Position numbers and translations under genes: made by a program. Shown here piece after piece: positions 10,291-19,962 of a stretch of DNA of 64,000 nucleotides. Every line of letters starts with the position of its first letter. The first letter of the stretch is position 1. Below the pieces are notes generated by a model. That model worked only from the letters and a program-made list of their open reading frames with translations. It made no database searches and was not told where the DNA came from. The DNA is taken from positions 496,001 through 560,000 of the forward strand of contig NZ_AUEA01000001.1 in assembly GCF_000425745.1 (NCBI RefSeq), given 5' to 3'. This DNA comes from Pseudomonas cremoricolorata DSM 17059 = NBRC 16634. Lineage in GTDB: Bacteria; Pseudomonadota; Gammaproteobacteria; Pseudomonadales; Pseudomonadaceae.

Positions 10291-10522
10291 GGGGCTGTTG
10301 CCGTTTCATCACAACCGCGCCGACGCCTGTTTTTCGTCGTCTCACGCTCACGGCTTGAGAGGTAGGTGCGAAAAAACAGGCACGGCCCTTCGGGTTACGC
10401 GCCAAATCGCGCCATCCAACGTTGAAGGACTTGAAAAGGGAATGACCCTTTTCTGCGTCCTTCGCCTCGGCTGGCAAGATTTGGCGCAGTAACGCGGCTT
10501 GCGCTGAAACGGCAACAGCCCC
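10291..10522 (+). repeat. Structured 232-bp palindromic repeat, copy A
   Basis: Bounded by the perfect 17-bp inverted repeat GGGGCTGTTGCCGTTTC (10291-10307) / its complement (10506-10522). Inside are, in order: an imperfect GCCTGTTTTT...AAAAACAGGC stem (10325-10381) whose tip folds as TCTCA/TGAGA; a small C-TTCG-G tetraloop hairpin in CCCTTCGGGT (about 10386-10395); and a long stem opened by GCGCCAAATC/GATTTGGCGC (10399-10408/10478-10487) and topped by GAAGGAC/GTCCTTC and GAAAAGGG/CCCTTTTC around an AATGA loop. The reverse complement of 21387-21619 is a second copy differing mainly at the hairpin tips. It contains no convincing ORF. It ends 52 bp before the transporter start at 10575 and fills most of a 434-bp gene-free gap. 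It could be a MITE-like element or a structured RNA. Confidence 0.9.
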
Positions 10523-10574
10523 TGGGGCCGAGCCAACGATAAGATTCGCTCCTTTACAGCTAGGGGACTTGGTG

Positions 10575-11375
10575 ATGATGAAGAAATACCTTTCGCGGTT
10601 GCTGGTGGGCGTCACTGCGCTCGCGGCAGTAGCCTGCGCGCAGGCCGGTGCCATCGATGACGCGGTCAAGCGCGGCACGTTGCGAGTGGGCATGGACCCG
10701 ACCTACATGCCGTTCCAGATGACCAACAAGCGCGGCGAGATCATCGGCTTCGAGGTCGATATCCTCAAGGCCATGGCCAAGTCCATGGGCGTCAAGCTGG
10801 AAACCGTTTCCACCGCCTACGACGGCATCATTCCGGCCCTGCTCACCGACAAGTTCGACATGATCGGCAGCGGCATGACCCTGACCCAGGAACGCAACCT
10901 GCGCCTGAACTTCAGCGAACCGTTCATCGTCGTGGGCCAGACCCTGCTGATTCGCAAGGAGCTGCAAGGCGAGATCAAGAGCTACAAAGACCTCAACAGT
11001 GACAAGTACCGCATCACCTCCAAGCTTGGCACCACCGGCGAGATGATCGCCAAGAAGCTGATCAGCAAGGCCAAGTACCACGGCTATGACAACGAGCAGG
11101 AAGCGGTCATGGATGTGGTCAACGGCAAGGCCGACGCCTTCGTCTACGACGCTCCGTACAACGTCGTGGCGGTTGAGAAGGCCGGCGCTGGCAAGCTGCT
11201 GTTCCTCGATGAACCCTTCACCTTCGAGCCGCTGGCCTTCGGTCTGAAGAAAGGCGACTACGACAGCATCAACTTCATCAACAACTTCCTGCACCAGATC
11301 AAGCATGACGGGACCTACGATCGTATTCACGATAAGTGGTTCAAGAACAAAGACTGGCTCAAGGAAATGGAATAA
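10575..11375 (+). CDS. Polar amino-acid ABC transporter, periplasmic solute-binding protein
   Basis: A 266-residue family-3 solute-binding protein (SBP_bac_3). The signal peptide is basic (MMKKYLSRLL) with a hydrophobic core and cleavage after AQAGA. Characteristic blocks are GTLRVGMDPTYMPFQM (about residues 35-50), GFEVDILKAMAKSMG, the hinge segment MTLTQERNLRLNFSEPF and the C-terminal INNFLHQIKHDGTY. AGGGG at 10562-10566 supports the ATG at 10575 over the upstream TTG or GTG. Permease and ATPase genes follow, completing an importer. The ligand cannot be read from the sequence; family members bind glutamine, arginine, histidine, glutamate or similar. Confidence 0.93.
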   Translation: MMKKYLSRLLVGVTALAAVACAQAGAIDDAVKRGTLRVGMDPTYMPFQMTNKRGEIIGFEVDILKAMAKSMGVKLETVSTAYDGIIPALLTDKFDMIGSGMTLTQERNLRLNFSEPFIVVGQTLLIRKELQGEIKSYKDLNSDKYRITSKLGTTGEMIAKKLISKAKYHGYDNEQEAVMDVVNGKADAFVYDAPYNVVAVEKAGAGKLLFLDEPFTFEPLAFGLKKGDYDSINFINNFLHQIKHDGTYDRIHDKWFKNKDWLKEME

Positions 11376-11381
11376 GAGATA

Positions 11382-11480
11382 GCTGCAAGCTTTGAGCGGC
11401 AAGCTGCGAGCTGCAAGCGGCAAGAGGATGCTGGGCGCTGATACGCTGCCTCTTCTTGCCGCTTGAGGCTTGCAGCTTGC
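11382..11480. repeat. AGCTGCAAGC-type inverted repeat
   Basis: The segment between binding protein and permease is made of short AGCTGCAAGC, GAGCGGCAAG and GCTTGCAGCT words, with the left half (GCTGCAAGCGGCAAGAGG, 11409-11427 region) largely complementary to the right half (CCTCTTCTTGCCGC... GCTTGCAGC, 11450-11478 region). It would give a long hairpin in the transporter mRNA. Related words occur at 27238-27290 and 53042-53180. It is a dispersed repeat family, not coding. Confidence 0.75.
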
Positions 11481-11512
11481 CGCCTGGGGCTATGCGCTTC
11501 GCGGAGCACGCT

Positions 11513-12475
11513 GTGATCAAGCACAAGAAAGCCCAGTGGCCCTGGCACGCGCTGACCGCGCTGGTGCTGGTGGGACTGGCGATCAGCCTGTATTTGTCGA
11601 CCTCGATGATGGCCTATGAATGGCGCTGGAATCGGGTGCCGCAGTATTTCGCCTATCAGGCCGAGGAAACCCAACGCGCCATCGACTACGGCTCGGTGCA
11701 GGAGATCGTCGTCTCCGGCAGCACGGCGACGGTGACGTTGAGCAGCGAAAGCGGCGATGCGCAGACCCTCGAGGTCGATGCCGACAGCCTGCAACTGAGT
11801 CGCGGCGACGATGTGGCCGAGGGCGATGCCATCGGCGTGACCCGGCACTGGGCCGCGGGGCCATTGGCCTGGGGCCTGTGGACCACGTTGTGGCTGTCGG
11901 TGGTGTCCGGCGCGGCGGGGCTGCTGATTGGCCTGGTTGCCGGATTGTGTCGCCTGTCGAGCAACCCGACCCTGCGCGATCTGTCCACGGTGTATGTCGA
12001 GCTGGTGCGCGGTACACCGTTGCTGGTGCAGATCTTCATCTTCTACTTCTTCATCGGCACGGTGCTGAACCTTTCCCGTGAGTTCGCCGGGGTCGCGGCG
12101 CTGGCGCTGTTTACCGGCGCCTATGTGGCGGAGATCGTCCGCGCTGGCGTGCAGTCGATCGCCAAGGGGCAGAACGAGGCGGCGCGTTCGCTGGGCCTCA
12201 ATGCCAGCCAGTCGATGCGCCATGTGATCCTGCCGCAGGCATTCAAGCGCGTGCTGCCCCCTTTGGCCGGGCAGTTCATCAGCCTGGTCAAGGACACCTC
12301 GCTGGTGTCGGTGATCGCCATCACCGAGCTGACCAAGAGCGGTCGCGAAGCCATCACCACCTCGTTCTCGACCTTCGAGATCTGGTTCTGCGTGGCGGGC
12401 CTGTACCTGCTGATCAACCTGCCGCTGTCGCACCTGGCCAGCCGGCTCGAGCGGAGGCTTGCGCAAAGTGATTGA
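11513..12475 (+). CDS. Polar amino-acid ABC transporter permease
   Basis: Inner-membrane permease of the HisMQ type. I choose the GTG at 11513 (CGGAG eight bases upstream), giving 320 residues; upstream ATGs fall inside or beside the intergenic repeat. Residues 12-30 form one membrane helix, about 35-118 a hydrophilic segment predicted to be periplasmic, and from about 120 the usual permease core begins with [19 protein letters not shown] and the EAA loop [22 protein letters not shown]. Typical HisM-like permeases are ~220-240 residues, so the first helix plus the ~85-residue segment is an addition. The stop overlaps the ATPase gene by 8 bp. Confidence 0.92.
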   Translation: MIKHKKAQWPWHALTALVLVGLAISLYLSTSMMAYEWRWNRVPQYFAYQAEETQRAIDYGSVQEIVVSGSTATVTLSSESGDAQTLEVDADSLQLSRGDDVAEGDAIGVTRHWAAGPLAWGLWTTLWLSVVSGAAGLLIGLVAGLCRLSSNPTLRDLSTVYVELVRGTPLLVQIFIFYFFIGTVLNLSREFAGVAALALFTGAYVAEIVRAGVQSIAKGQNEAARSLGLNASQSMRHVILPQAFKRVLPPLAGQFISLVKDTSLVSVIAITELTKSGREAITTSFSTFEIWFCVAGLYLLINLPLSHLASRLERRLAQSD

Positions 12476-13202
12476 AGTCCGTGACCTGCTGAAAGTGTTC
12501 GACACCCGCGGCCAGGTGGTGCGTGCGGTGGACAACGTCACCACCCAAGTGAGCAAAGGCGAAGTGGTGGTGGTGCTGGGGCCGTCGGGCTCGGGCAAAT
12601 CGACCTTCCTGCGCTGCCTCAACGGCCTGGAAAACTTCGACGCCGGGCATGTCTCTATCAATGGCCTGGCACTGGATGACCCCAAGACCGACATCAACGC
12701 CTATCGCCGCGAAGTCGGCATGGTGTTCCAGCACTTCAACCTGTTCCCGCACATGACCGTGCTGGAGAACCTGTGCCTGGCGCAGAAAGTGGTGCGCAAG
12801 CGCGGCAAGGCCGAGCGTGAAGCCAAGGCTCAGGCGCTGTTGAAGAAAGTCGGTATCAGCGAGAAGGCCAACGAGTACCCGTCGCGGCTCTCGGGCGGTC
12901 AGCAGCAACGGGTCGCCATCGCCCGCGCCCTGGCGATGGAGCCGAAGGTGATGCTGTTCGACGAACCGACCTCGGCGCTCGATCCGGAAATGGTCGGCGA
13001 GGTGCTGGATGTGATGAAGACCTTGGCCCTGGAAGGCATGACCATGGTCTGCGTCACGCACGAAATGGGCTTTGCCCGGGAAGTGGCCGACCGCGTGCTG
13101 TTCTTCGACCACGGCAAGCTGCTCGAAGACGCAGCGCCCAGCGCGTTCTTCAGCGCGCCGAACGACCCTCGGGCACAAGCCTTCCTGCGTCAGGTGCTGT
13201 AA
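12468..13202 (+). CDS. Polar amino-acid ABC transporter ATP-binding protein
   Basis: A 244-residue cytoplasmic ABC ATPase of the GlnQ/HisP class. Walker A is GPSGSGKST (about residues 36-44), Q-loop [16 protein letters not shown], signature LSGGQQQR, Walker [15 protein letters not shown] and H-loop VTHEMGF. I use the GTG at 12468 (GCGGAGG at 12451-12457), which gives the canonical MIEVRDL start and overlaps the permease stop. Third gene of the importer; a hairpin follows. Confidence 0.95.
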   Translation: MIEVRDLLKVFDTRGQVVRAVDNVTTQVSKGEVVVVLGPSGSGKSTFLRCLNGLENFDAGHVSINGLALDDPKTDINAYRREVGMVFQHFNLFPHMTVLENLCLAQKVVRKRGKAEREAKAQALLKKVGISEKANEYPSRLSGGQQQRVAIARALAMEPKVMLFDEPTSALDPEMVGEVLDVMKTLALEGMTMVCVTHEMGFAREVADRVLFFDHGKLLEDAAPSAFFSAPNDPRAQAFLRQVL

Positions 13203-13210
13203 CCGCACAG

Positions 13211-13243
13211 GCACCACCGGGCTGCCCACGCAGCCCGGTGTGC
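13211..13243. terminator. Bidirectional hairpin between the ABC transporter and chemoreceptor
   Basis: CACCGGGCTG (13215-13224) and CAGCCCGGTG (13231-13240) pair perfectly around CCCACG, with weaker outer GCA/TGC pairing. It sits between two convergent genes (stops at 13202 and 13247) and probably serves both, although neither strand has a long T-run. Confidence 0.55.
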
Positions 13244-13246
13244 GAC

Positions 13247-15163
13247 TTAAAGCCGGAAACGCGCCACCAGCCCCTGCAAATGCGAACCCAGGCGCGCCAG
13301 TTCGACGCTTGAACTGGCGGTCTGCTCGCTGGCTGCGGCGGTCTGGTCAGAGATGTCGCGCACGTTCATCACGCTGCGGTTGATCTCTTCGGCCACTGCG
13401 CTCTGCTGTTCTGCCGCGGTGGCGATCTGCTGGTTCATGGCCTGAATCGACGACACGGTGCGGGTGATGGTCTCCAGCGAGCCGCCGGCACGCCGGGTCA
13501 GCTCGACGCTGCTGTCGGTCAGGCCGCGGCTGGCGTCCATCACTCCCGCCACACGCTGCGTGCCGTGCTGCAGGCTGGCGATCAGCTCTTCGATCTCCTC
13601 GGTGGACTGCTGGGTGCGCTGGGCCAGGCTGCGCACTTCATCGGCGACCACGGCAAAGCCTCGCCCGGCCTCACCGGCACGGGCCGCTTCGATGGCGGCG
13701 TTGAGCGCCAGCAGGTTGGTTTGCTGGGCGACCGACTTGATCACATCCAGCACGCTGCCGATCTTCTCGCTCTCGCTCTTGAGTTCGTTCATCGCCTCGC
13801 TGGAGTTGAGCACTTCGCTGGCAAGCCGCTCGATCTGCGCGATGGCTTCGCCGACCACCTGATCGCCTTGCCGCGCCTGCTGATCGGCCATCAGCGCCGC
13901 CTCGGAGGCCTGCTCGGCGTTGCGTGCCACTTCCTGCACGGTGGCGGCCATTTCATTCATGGCGGTGGCCACCTGATCGGTCTCGACCTTCTGGCTGTTG
14001 ACCCCCGCGCTGGTTTGCCCGGTCACCGCCGACAGTTCCTCGGCGGCGCTGGCGATCTGCGTGACGCCGTCGCCGATGCCACCGATCAACTGACGCAGGC
14101 CCTGGGTCATGTGCTGCATGCTGGCCTGCAACTGGCCGAGCTCATCGCGGCGGTCGACCTGCAAGGTCTGGCTGAGGTCGCCATTGGCCACCCGCTCGGC
14201 CGCATCGAGGGTCTGGCGCAGTGGCACGATGATCTGCCGGGTGATGGCCCAGGCCGCAAGAATGCCCAGCACGATCGCCACCAGGGTGGCGCCGGCCAGC
14301 ATGATCTGCGCCTGGCGAGCGTCGTGGTCGCGGGCCTCGGTCTGGGTGGTGGTGAGCACCTTGCTGTTCTCGAACATCACCTGACCCTGCTCGGCCATGT
14401 GCTGCAAGGCATTTTCGCTGGCAGTCTGCGCGGCAGCGACCTGGTTCACCGCCTCGCGGTAGCCGTTCAAGGCCTGGCGAGCGGCTTGCAGGGCAGTGGC
14501 GTACTCGGCCGGCAACTGCGCAGTGGCTGCGGTGAGTTCGCTGATAGCCTTGTCGATGGCCGCCAGCGCGGTCTGTTGCCGCTCGGCTTCACCGCTGTAG
14601 GTGTAGCCGCGCACTTCGAAGCGCGCCCGTTGCAGTTCCTGGCCGGCCATGACGGCGCTGGCGTACTGGCTGATGCTGCCGTTCTGTTGCAGGCGCTGTT
14701 CGAGGCTGGCGAGCAAGTCGGCGGCCTGATCGGCACTGTCGCCCAGGCGTTTGCGGCTGCTGTCGCGCTGTTGTGCGGCGTCCTTGAGCTGGGTGAAGGC
14801 GAGTCGGTACTGGCGCACGGCTTCGTGCTGCTGCTCGACCCGCTGTAGATCACCGGGCACCGCCAGCCGCTCGGCCACCGACTGCAACTGGCGTTCCAGC
14901 TCGTCGAGGGTCTTGTCCATCTGGGTGATGGCGTCTTCGTTGTTCTTGCGTTGGTACTGCTGGCGGGCGATGCGCAGGTCCTGGGTCAGTTGCAGCACCT
15001 GCGAGAGGTTGCCCAGCTTGTCGCCGCGTTCGATAACACTGGCCAGACCGCTCCAGCCGGTGATGGTGATGGCCAGCGTCAGCAGCAGGACCAGGCCGAA
15101 GCCCAGGGCCAGCTTGAAATTGACGCTGATATTGCTGAGAAAATGACTGAAACCGCGGTTCAT
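13247..15163 (-). CDS. Methyl-accepting chemotaxis protein with helical (HBM-type) sensor
   Basis: A 638-residue transmembrane chemoreceptor. Helix 1 is about residues 15-37 and helix 2 about 286-307; the ~248-residue periplasmic part is all helical with regular heptads, matching the size of the helical bimodular (HBM) sensor known from McpS. A HAMP linker follows (about 308-360), then the signalling domain with the conserved tip [20 protein letters not shown] and [13 protein letters not shown]. No C-terminal CheR/CheB pentapeptide (ends in LVARFRL). GGGAGG precedes the ATG, and a strong FliA promoter lies 49 bp upstream, so it belongs to the motility regulon. It is convergent with the amino-acid transporter. 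The ligand is unknown; HBM receptors often bind organic acids. Confidence 0.93.
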   Translation of the reverse strand: MNRGFSHFLSNISVNFKLALGFGLVLLLTLAITITGWSGLASVIERGDKLGNLSQVLQLTQDLRIARQQYQRKNNEDAITQMDKTLDELERQLQSVAERLAVPGDLQRVEQQHEAVRQYRLAFTQLKDAAQQRDSSRKRLGDSADQAADLLASLEQRLQQNGSISQYASAVMAGQELQRARFEVRGYTYSGEAERQQTALAAIDKAISELTAATAQLPAEYATALQAARQALNGYREAVNQVAAAQTASENALQHMAEQGQVMFENSKVLTTTQTEARDHDARQAQIMLAGATLVAIVLGILAAWAITRQIIVPLRQTLDAAERVANGDLSQTLQVDRRDELGQLQASMQHMTQGLRQLIGGIGDGVTQIASAAEELSAVTGQTSAGVNSQKVETDQVATAMNEMAATVQEVARNAEQASEAALMADQQARQGDQVVGEAIAQIERLASEVLNSSEAMNELKSESEKIGSVLDVIKSVAQQTNLLALNAAIEAARAGEAGRGFAVVADEVRSLAQRTQQSTEEIEELIASLQHGTQRVAGVMDASRGLTDSSVELTRRAGGSLETITRTVSSIQAMNQQIATAAEQQSAVAEEINRSVMNVRDISDQTAAASEQTASSSVELARLGSHLQGLVARFRL

Positions 15164-15211
15164 GGTCGGTACCTCCCTGGTGATGGCCGCCTGTCCTTGC
15201 TACTGACGAGG

Positions 15212-15238
15212 TCATCGGCGTTAGGGAGGTAAACTTTA
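15212..15238 (-). promoter_or_regulatory. Sigma-28 (FliA) promoter for the chemoreceptor
   Basis: Reading the minus strand: TAAAGTTT (15238-15231), an 11-base spacer, then GCCGATGA (15219-15212). The FliA consensus is TAAAGTTT-N11-GCCGATAA, so the -35 is perfect and the -10 matches 7 of 8. The ATG at 15163 is 49 bases further on. Confidence 0.92.
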
Positions 15239-15260
15239 TGACCGAGTGCTGAACGGTCGT

Positions 15261-15968
15261 TCAGAAAAGGCGTGAGAGCAGCGCCGTTACAGCCGTTTCG
15301 ACCCGCAAGATGCGCTCGCCCAACTGCACCGGGTTGAGCCCGGCCTTGCCCAGCAGCTCGACTTCATAGGGAATCCAGCCACCTTCCGGGCCAATCGCCA
15401 AGGTCACCGGTTCGCTCACCCCGCGGGGGCAGGCGGGGTAGTTGCCGGGGTGGCCGACCAGGCCGAGGGTGCCGGCGGCGATGGCCGGCAGGCGGTCTTC
15501 GACGAAGGGCTTGAAGCGTTTCTCGATGATCACCTCGGGCAGCACCGTGTCACGTGCCTGCTCAAGGCCCAGGATTAGGTTCTCGCGGATGCTCGCCGGT
15601 TGCAGGAAGGGCGTTTGCCAGAAGCTCTTTTCCACCTTGTAGCTGTTGAGCAGGATCAGCCGCGGCACCCCCAGGGTGGCGACGGTCTGAAACAACCGGC
15701 GGAGCATTTTCGGCCGCGGCACGGCCAGCACCAGGGTCAGCGGCAGCTTGGCTGGCGGCGCGTGTTCGAAACGCACCTGCAACTCGGCCTCGCCTGCGTC
15801 CAGGCGCAGCAGCGTGGCGCTGCCCATCAGCCCGCCGATGCGCCCCACGCGCAGGTTGTCACCGACTTCGGCGCGGTGAATCTCCTGCATGTGGGTCAGG
15901 CGTCGGTCGCTCAGCACCACGCGGTCGGGCGCAACGAAGTCGGCCTCTTCGAGCAGCAGCAGGTTCAC
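15261..15968 (-). CDS. RsmE-family RNA methyltransferase paralogue (SPOUT fold)
   Basis: A 235-residue member of the 16S rRNA m3U1498 methyltransferase family. The knotted SPOUT C-terminal motif is intact: [17 protein letters not shown] (about residues 182-198) and [16 protein letters not shown] near the end. The N-terminal PUA-like part is divergent and lacks the opening shape of the true RsmE at 43043-43762. The start is taken as the GTG at 15968, which overlaps the tatC stop by 4 bp, so it is the last gene of the tat transcript. Because a canonical RsmE is also present, this paralogue may modify another site; that is inference. Confidence 0.85.
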   Translation of the reverse strand: MNLLLLEEADFVAPDRVVLSDRRLTHMQEIHRAEVGDNLRVGRIGGLMGSATLLRLDAGEAELQVRFEHAPPAKLPLTLVLAVPRPKMLRRLFQTVATLGVPRLILLNSYKVEKSFWQTPFLQPASIRENLILGLEQARDTVLPEVIIEKRFKPFVEDRLPAIAAGTLGLVGHPGNYPACPRGVSEPVTLAIGPEGGWIPYEVELLGKAGLNPVQLGERILRVETAVTALLSRLF

Positions 15969-16753
15969 GGTTGCGACGCTGGCGGCGGGTTGGGTGCATC
16001 GTCGGCGACGTCGTCTTCCTGGCGACGCTTGCGGATCAGGCTGCCGAACAGCACCCCGACTTCGAACAGCAACCACATCGGCACGGCGAGCAGGGTCTGC
16101 GAGAAGATGTCTGGCGGAGTCAGTACCATGCCGACCACGAAGCAGCCGATGATCACGTAGGGACGGATCTTCTTCAGGTACTTCACATCGACGATGCCGA
16201 TCCACACCAGCAGCACCACGGCCACCGGAATCTCGAAGGCCACGCCGAAGGCGAAGAACAGCGTCATGACGAAATCGAGGTAGTTGGCGATGTCGGTCAT
16301 CATCGACACGCCTTCGGGGGTAGCGGCGGCGAAGAAGCCGAAGATCAGTGGGAAGACCAGGAAGTAGGCGAAGGCCATGCCGGCGTAGAACAGCACGATG
16401 CTCGACACCAACAGCGGAATCGCCACGCGCTTTTCATGGCGGTACAGCCCCGGCGCGATGAAGCCCCAGACCTGCTGCAGAATGAACGGCATCGCCAGGA
16501 ACAGCGAGACGATCATGGTCAGCTTGAACGGGGTGAGGAACGGCGAGGCGACGTCGGTGGCGATCATCGTCGCGTTGGCCGGCAGATGGTCACGCAGCGG
16601 GGCCGAGACCAGGGTGTAGATCTGCTGGGCGAACGAGAACAGGCCGATGAAGATGGCGAAGATCACCGCGACGCAGCGGAGCAGGCGCGTGCGCAGTTCG
16701 GTCAGGTGCGACACCAGCGGCATGGGCTGGTCGTGATCGGGAAGTTCGCTCAT
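15965..16753 (-). CDS. tatC: Sec-independent protein translocase subunit TatC
   Basis: The polytopic receptor of the twin-arginine translocase, binding the RR signal peptide of folded substrates. It has 262 residues with six predicted membrane helices. Family motifs are [11 protein letters not shown] at the N terminus (about residues 16-26), the periplasmic [12 protein letters not shown], and the ...[14 protein letters not shown] region. The C-terminal tail is charged. It overlaps tatB by 4 bp and the downstream methyltransferase by 4 bp, so tatA-tatB-tatC-rsmE-like form a tightly coupled operon. Confidence 0.97.
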   Translation of the reverse strand: MSELPDHDQPMPLVSHLTELRTRLLRCVAVIFAIFIGLFSFAQQIYTLVSAPLRDHLPANATMIATDVASPFLTPFKLTMIVSLFLAMPFILQQVWGFIAPGLYRHEKRVAIPLLVSSIVLFYAGMAFAYFLVFPLIFGFFAAATPEGVSMMTDIANYLDFVMTLFFAFGVAFEIPVAVVLLVWIGIVDVKYLKKIRPYVIIGCFVVGMVLTPPDIFSQTLLAVPMWLLFEVGVLFGSLIRKRRQEDDVADDAPNPPPASQP

Positions 16754-17154
16754 GGGGCTCGCGGCGGCTGTGGCGGTTCAGAAGGGGTCGAAGGCGTGGC
16801 GGCGCTCGGGGTAGCTACCGCTGCTGGCGGCTCGGCAGGCGCAGGGGTGGCATCGGCAGGCGCCGCAGGTGGCGCATCGGCTGGCGCTGGCGCGGTGGAT
16901 GCCTGAGTCTTGGGGTCGAGCAGGCGCCGGGCTTCTTCTTCCATCGAGAGGATGTGCTCGTTATGCAACTGCCGACGGATTTCGTCAGCGCCGATTTCCC
17001 GCTCCACTTCCATCTTGATGCTGTTGAAGCTGCGCTTGAGCCGGCCGACCCAGAGGCCTGCGGTGCGCGCGGCGCCCGGCAGGCGCTCGGGGCCGAGGAC
17101 CAGCAGGGCCACCAGGCCCACCAGCAGAAGTTCGCCGAAGCTGATGCCGAACAT
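16750..17154 (-). CDS. tatB: Sec-independent protein translocase subunit TatB
   Basis: Forms the substrate-binding complex with TatC. A 134-residue protein with the N-terminal helix [26 protein letters not shown] containing the Glu-8 and Pro hinge typical for TatB, an amphipathic helix ([16 protein letters not shown]), and an Ala/Pro-rich low-complexity tail (about residues 85-134). Three bases separate it from tatA and its stop overlaps tatC. Confidence 0.96.
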   Translation of the reverse strand: MFGISFGELLLVGLVALLVLGPERLPGAARTAGLWVGRLKRSFNSIKMEVEREIGADEIRRQLHNEHILSMEEEARRLLDPKTQASTAPAPADAPPAAPADATPAPAEPPAAVATPSAATPSTPSEPPQPPRAP

Positions 17155-17157
17155 GGG

Positions 17158-17460
17158 TCAGTCTTTCCGCTGCGGCTCTTGGACCGGCGTGGCCTGGCCC
17201 TCGAGGGTGTGGCCCGGGGTGAGCGGTGCCTGTGGCTGGGCCGGTGGCACGGGCTGGGCGGTCTGTACCGGCTGCACGGGAGGCGCAGGCGGTGGCGTGG
17301 TCGGCTCGGCCGGCTTGGCTTCTTCGTCGCTCATGGCCTTGCGAAAGCCCTTGATCGATTCACCCAGATCGCTGCCGAGGTTCTTCAGCTTCTTGGTACC
17401 GAATACCAGCACCACCACCACCAAGAGGACGATCCAGTGTTTCCAGTCAAAAATACCCAT
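17158..17460 (-). CDS. tatA: Sec-independent protein translocase subunit TatA
   Basis: Pore-forming subunit of the Tat system. The N-terminal [21 protein letters not shown] membrane helix is followed by the amphipathic helix [24 protein letters not shown] (the FGxKKLP-like hinge). At 100 residues it is somewhat longer than most TatA proteins because of a Pro/Gln/Thr-rich C-terminal tail. GGAG lies six bases upstream of the ATG. First gene of the tat block; a 91-bp gap separates it from hisE. Confidence 0.96.
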   Translation of the reverse strand: MGIFDWKHWIVLLVVVVLVFGTKKLKNLGSDLGESIKGFRKAMSDEEAKPAEPTTPPPAPPVQPVQTAQPVPPAQPQAPLTPGHTLEGQATPVQEPQRKD

Positions 17461-17551
17461 TGCGTACTCCAGAGACAGGCGTATCGATTGTTCAACGACT
17501 CACGGCACGCAACCCGCGCCGTGTGGTTCAGTACCCGCTGGCCGCCAGCAC

Positions 17552-17887
17552 TCAGGCCGACGGTTGCCGGGCGGCCTTTTCATCGTGGCCGGAAAGGCCG
17601 AAACGCCGCTCCAGCTCATCGAGCACCGCCTGAGGGTGCTGGCCCAGGGCGCTGAGCATGACCAGGCTGTGGAACCACAGGTCGGCGGTTTCGTAGATGA
17701 CGTCGCTGCAGTCGTGGCTGAGGGCGGCGTCCTTGGCGGCGATGATGGTTTCCACCGATTCTTCGCCGAGCTTTTCCAGAATCTTGTTCAGGCCCTTGTG
17801 GTGCAGGCTGGCCACGTACGAGCTGTCGGGTGCGGCATGCTTGCGCGCTTCGAGCACTTCGGCCAGGCGGGTGAGGGTGTCACTCAT
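17552..17887 (-). CDS. hisE: Phosphoribosyl-ATP pyrophosphatase
   Basis: Second step of histidine synthesis, converting PR-ATP to PR-AMP. A 111-residue all-helical MazG-like protein with the conserved [14 protein letters not shown] (about residues 38-51) and the metal-binding [12 protein letters not shown] (about 62-73). One base separates it from hisI, whose product performs the next step, so these are an operon and a split version of the HisIE bifunctional protein. Confidence 0.97.
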   Translation of the reverse strand: MSDTLTRLAEVLEARKHAAPDSSYVASLHHKGLNKILEKLGEESVETIIAAKDAALSHDCSDVIYETADLWFHSLVMLSALGQHPQAVLDELERRFGLSGHDEKAARQPSA

Positions 17888-17888
17888 G

Positions 17889-18281
17889 TCAGTGTCCTGC
17901 GCTGTAGATGGCGTTCGGGTCCTTGATGACCGGGTCGACCGTGCGCCACTGGCCCTCTTCGTGCACCCGGTAGAAACAGCTCTGGCGGCCGGTGTGGCAG
18001 GCGATGTCGCCGAGCTGCTCGACCATCAGGATGATCACGTCGGCGTCGCAGTCCAGGCGCATTTCATGCAGCTTCTGCACATGCCCGGACTCCTCGCCCT
18101 TGCGCCACAGCTTGCCACGCGAGCGCGACCAATAGATGGCGCGCTGCTCGGCGGCAGTCAGCGCCAGGGCCTCGCGGTTCATCCAGGCCATCATCAGCAC
18201 GCGGCCCGTCTTGTGATCCTGGGCGATGGCCGGTACCAGGCCGTCGCTGTTCCAGTTGATCTCGTCCAGCCAGTCTTTCAT
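17889..18281 (-). CDS. hisI: Phosphoribosyl-AMP cyclohydrolase
   Basis: Third step of histidine synthesis, opening the adenine ring of PR-AMP. A 130-residue zinc/magnesium enzyme with [15 protein letters not shown], the metal motif [14 protein letters not shown] and the zinc ligands in [11 protein letters not shown] (about residues 93-103). CTGGAGCG precedes the ATG. Adjacent to hisE and downstream of ubiB. Confidence 0.97.
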   Translation of the reverse strand: MKDWLDEINWNSDGLVPAIAQDHKTGRVLMMAWMNREALALTAAEQRAIYWSRSRGKLWRKGEESGHVQKLHEMRLDCDADVIILMVEQLGDIACHTGRQSCFYRVHEEGQWRTVDPVIKDPNAIYSAGH

Positions 18282-18354
18282 GTTTCGCTCCAGAACCAGG
18301 CCCGCGTCAGTGCCGAACCAGGTGCGCTAGTGTGCCAGCCGTGGCCAGGTGTGG

Positions 18355-19962
18355 CTATCGACGCACGATCAGGTACAGCCCCGCGGCCAGCATCAGGTAG
18401 GCCGGCCACACTGCCGGCGCGGTGAGGCTGGCGGCACCGGCGGCCAGCGTGGCGCCGCCGCCGAGCAGGCCGGCTCCGAGCAGACGCAACGCCCAGTGGT
18501 CGTCCTGGCGCTGGCGCGGCAGGCGCGGGTCGTCCAGGTGCGGTTGCGACAGGCGTTCGAGCAGGTCACGGGTCATGTCGGCCAGGTGCGGCAGTTGCTC
18601 GACCTGGCTGTGAATGTTGCTCAGCACCGCCTTGGGGCTCATGCGCTCGCGCATCCAGCGTTCCAGGTAGGGCTTGGCGGTGCTCCACAGGTCGAGGTCC
18701 GGGTACAGCTGGCGCCCCAGGCCTTCGATGTTGAGCAGGGTCTTTTGCAGCAGCACCAGTTGCGGCTGCACTTCCATGTTGAAGCGCCGCGCAGTCTGGA
18801 ACAGGCGCATCAGCACCTGGCCGAAAGAGATGTCCTTGAGCGGCTTTTCGAAGATCGGCTCGCACACGGTGCGAATCGCCGCTTCGAATTCGTTGACCTT
18901 GGTATGCGCCGGCACCCAGCCCGAATCGATGTGCAACTGCGCCACGCGGCGGTAGTCGCGCTTGAAGAAGGCGATCAGGTTGCGCGCGAGATAGTCCTGG
19001 TCTTCGTCGGTGAGGCTGCCGACGATGCCGCAGTCGATGGCGATGTACTTCGGGCTCCACGGGTTGACCGTGCTGACGAAGATGTTGCCGGGGTGCATGT
19101 CGGCGTGGAAGAAGCTGTCACGGAACACCTGGGTGAAGAACACTTCCACGCCTCGTTCGGCGAGCAGCTTCATGTCGGTGCGCTGGTCGGCCAGGGTCGC
19201 CATGTCGGTGACCGGCACGCCGTAGATGCGCTCCATCACCAGCACCTTGGGCCGGCAGTAGTCCCAGTACACCTGGGGCACGTACATCAGTTCCGAACCT
19301 TCGAAGTTGCGGCGCAACTGGCTCGAGTTGGCCGCTTCGCGGAGTAGGTCGAGCTCGTCGTAGATGGTCTTTTCGTAGTCGCCGACCACCTCGACCGGGT
19401 GCAGGCGCCGGGCATCGGCCGACAGCCGCTCGGCGGCCTTGGCGATGAGGAACAGCCAGGCCAGGTCTTGGGCGATGACCGGCTTCAAGCCCGGACGCAC
19501 CACCTTGACCACCACTTCTTCGCCGCTCTTGAGCTTGGCAGCGTGCACCTGGGCCACCGAGGCCGAGGCCAGTGGCTCGACGTCGAAGCGGCTGAACACC
19601 TCGCTGACCTTGGCCCCCAACTGAGCCTCGATAAGCTCCACTGCGCGTTTCGGATCGAACGGCGGCACGCGGTCCTGCAGCAGCATCAGTTCGTCGGCGA
19701 CGTCGGCCGGCAGCAGGTCGCGACGGGTCGACAACAGTTGGCCGAACTTGATGAAGATCGGCCCGAGGTCTTGCAGGGCCATGCGCAGACGCGCCCCGCG
19801 TGACGCTTCCTGGGCTTTGCGCGGCAGCCAGCGCCAGGGCATCAGCAGGCGCAGGCTCATCAGCCACCAGGGCAGCGGCATGGCGAACAGCAGGTCATCG
19901 AGACGGTAGCGGATCACCACTCGCTGAATACGGAACAGACGGCGGACGGCAAGCAGCTTCAT
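18355..19962 (-). CDS. ubiB: Ubiquinone biosynthesis regulatory protein kinase-like UbiB
   Basis: Atypical ABC1/ADCK-family kinase-like protein required for ubiquinone synthesis, attached to the inner membrane. It has 535 residues. The KxGQ motif is in [16 protein letters not shown] (about residues 71-86), the A-rich loop in [11 protein letters not shown], the catalytic HADMHPGN near residue 288, and the metal-binding IAIDCGIVG. Two hydrophobic segments at the extreme C terminus (about 495-532) are membrane anchors. It overlaps ubiJ by 4 bp. Confidence 0.96.
   Translation of the reverse strand: MKLLAVRRLFRIQRVVIRYRLDDLLFAMPLPWWLMSLRLLMPWRWLPRKAQEASRGARLRMALQDLGPIFIKFGQLLSTRRDLLPADVADELMLLQDRVPPFDPKRAVELIEAQLGAKVSEVFSRFDVEPLASASVAQVHAAKLKSGEEVVVKVVRPGLKPVIAQDLAWLFLIAKAAERLSADARRLHPVEVVGDYEKTIYDELDLLREAANSSQLRRNFEGSELMYVPQVYWDYCRPKVLVMERIYGVPVTDMATLADQRTDMKLLAERGVEVFFTQVFRDSFFHADMHPGNIFVSTVNPWSPKYIAIDCGIVGSLTDEDQDYLARNLIAFFKRDYRRVAQLHIDSGWVPAHTKVNEFEAAIRTVCEPIFEKPLKDISFGQVLMRLFQTARRFNMEVQPQLVLLQKTLLNIEGLGRQLYPDLDLWSTAKPYLERWMRERMSPKAVLSNIHSQVEQLPHLADMTRDLLERLSQPHLDDPRLPRQRQDDHWALRLLGAGLLGGGATLAAGAASLTAPAVWPAYLMLAAGLYLIVRR

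Noticed and set aside
10298..10492. 64-codon plus-strand open frame inside repeat copy A
   Set aside because: It runs through the hairpin arms, has no ribosome site, and is not preserved as the same frame in copy B.
15249..15264. Palindrome CTGAACG-GT-CGTTCAG, TetR-operator-like
   Set aside because: It overlaps the stop codon of the upstream methyltransferase and lies upstream of the FliA promoter. A single 7-bp palindrome without a partner regulator is too weak; it might equally end the upstream transcript.
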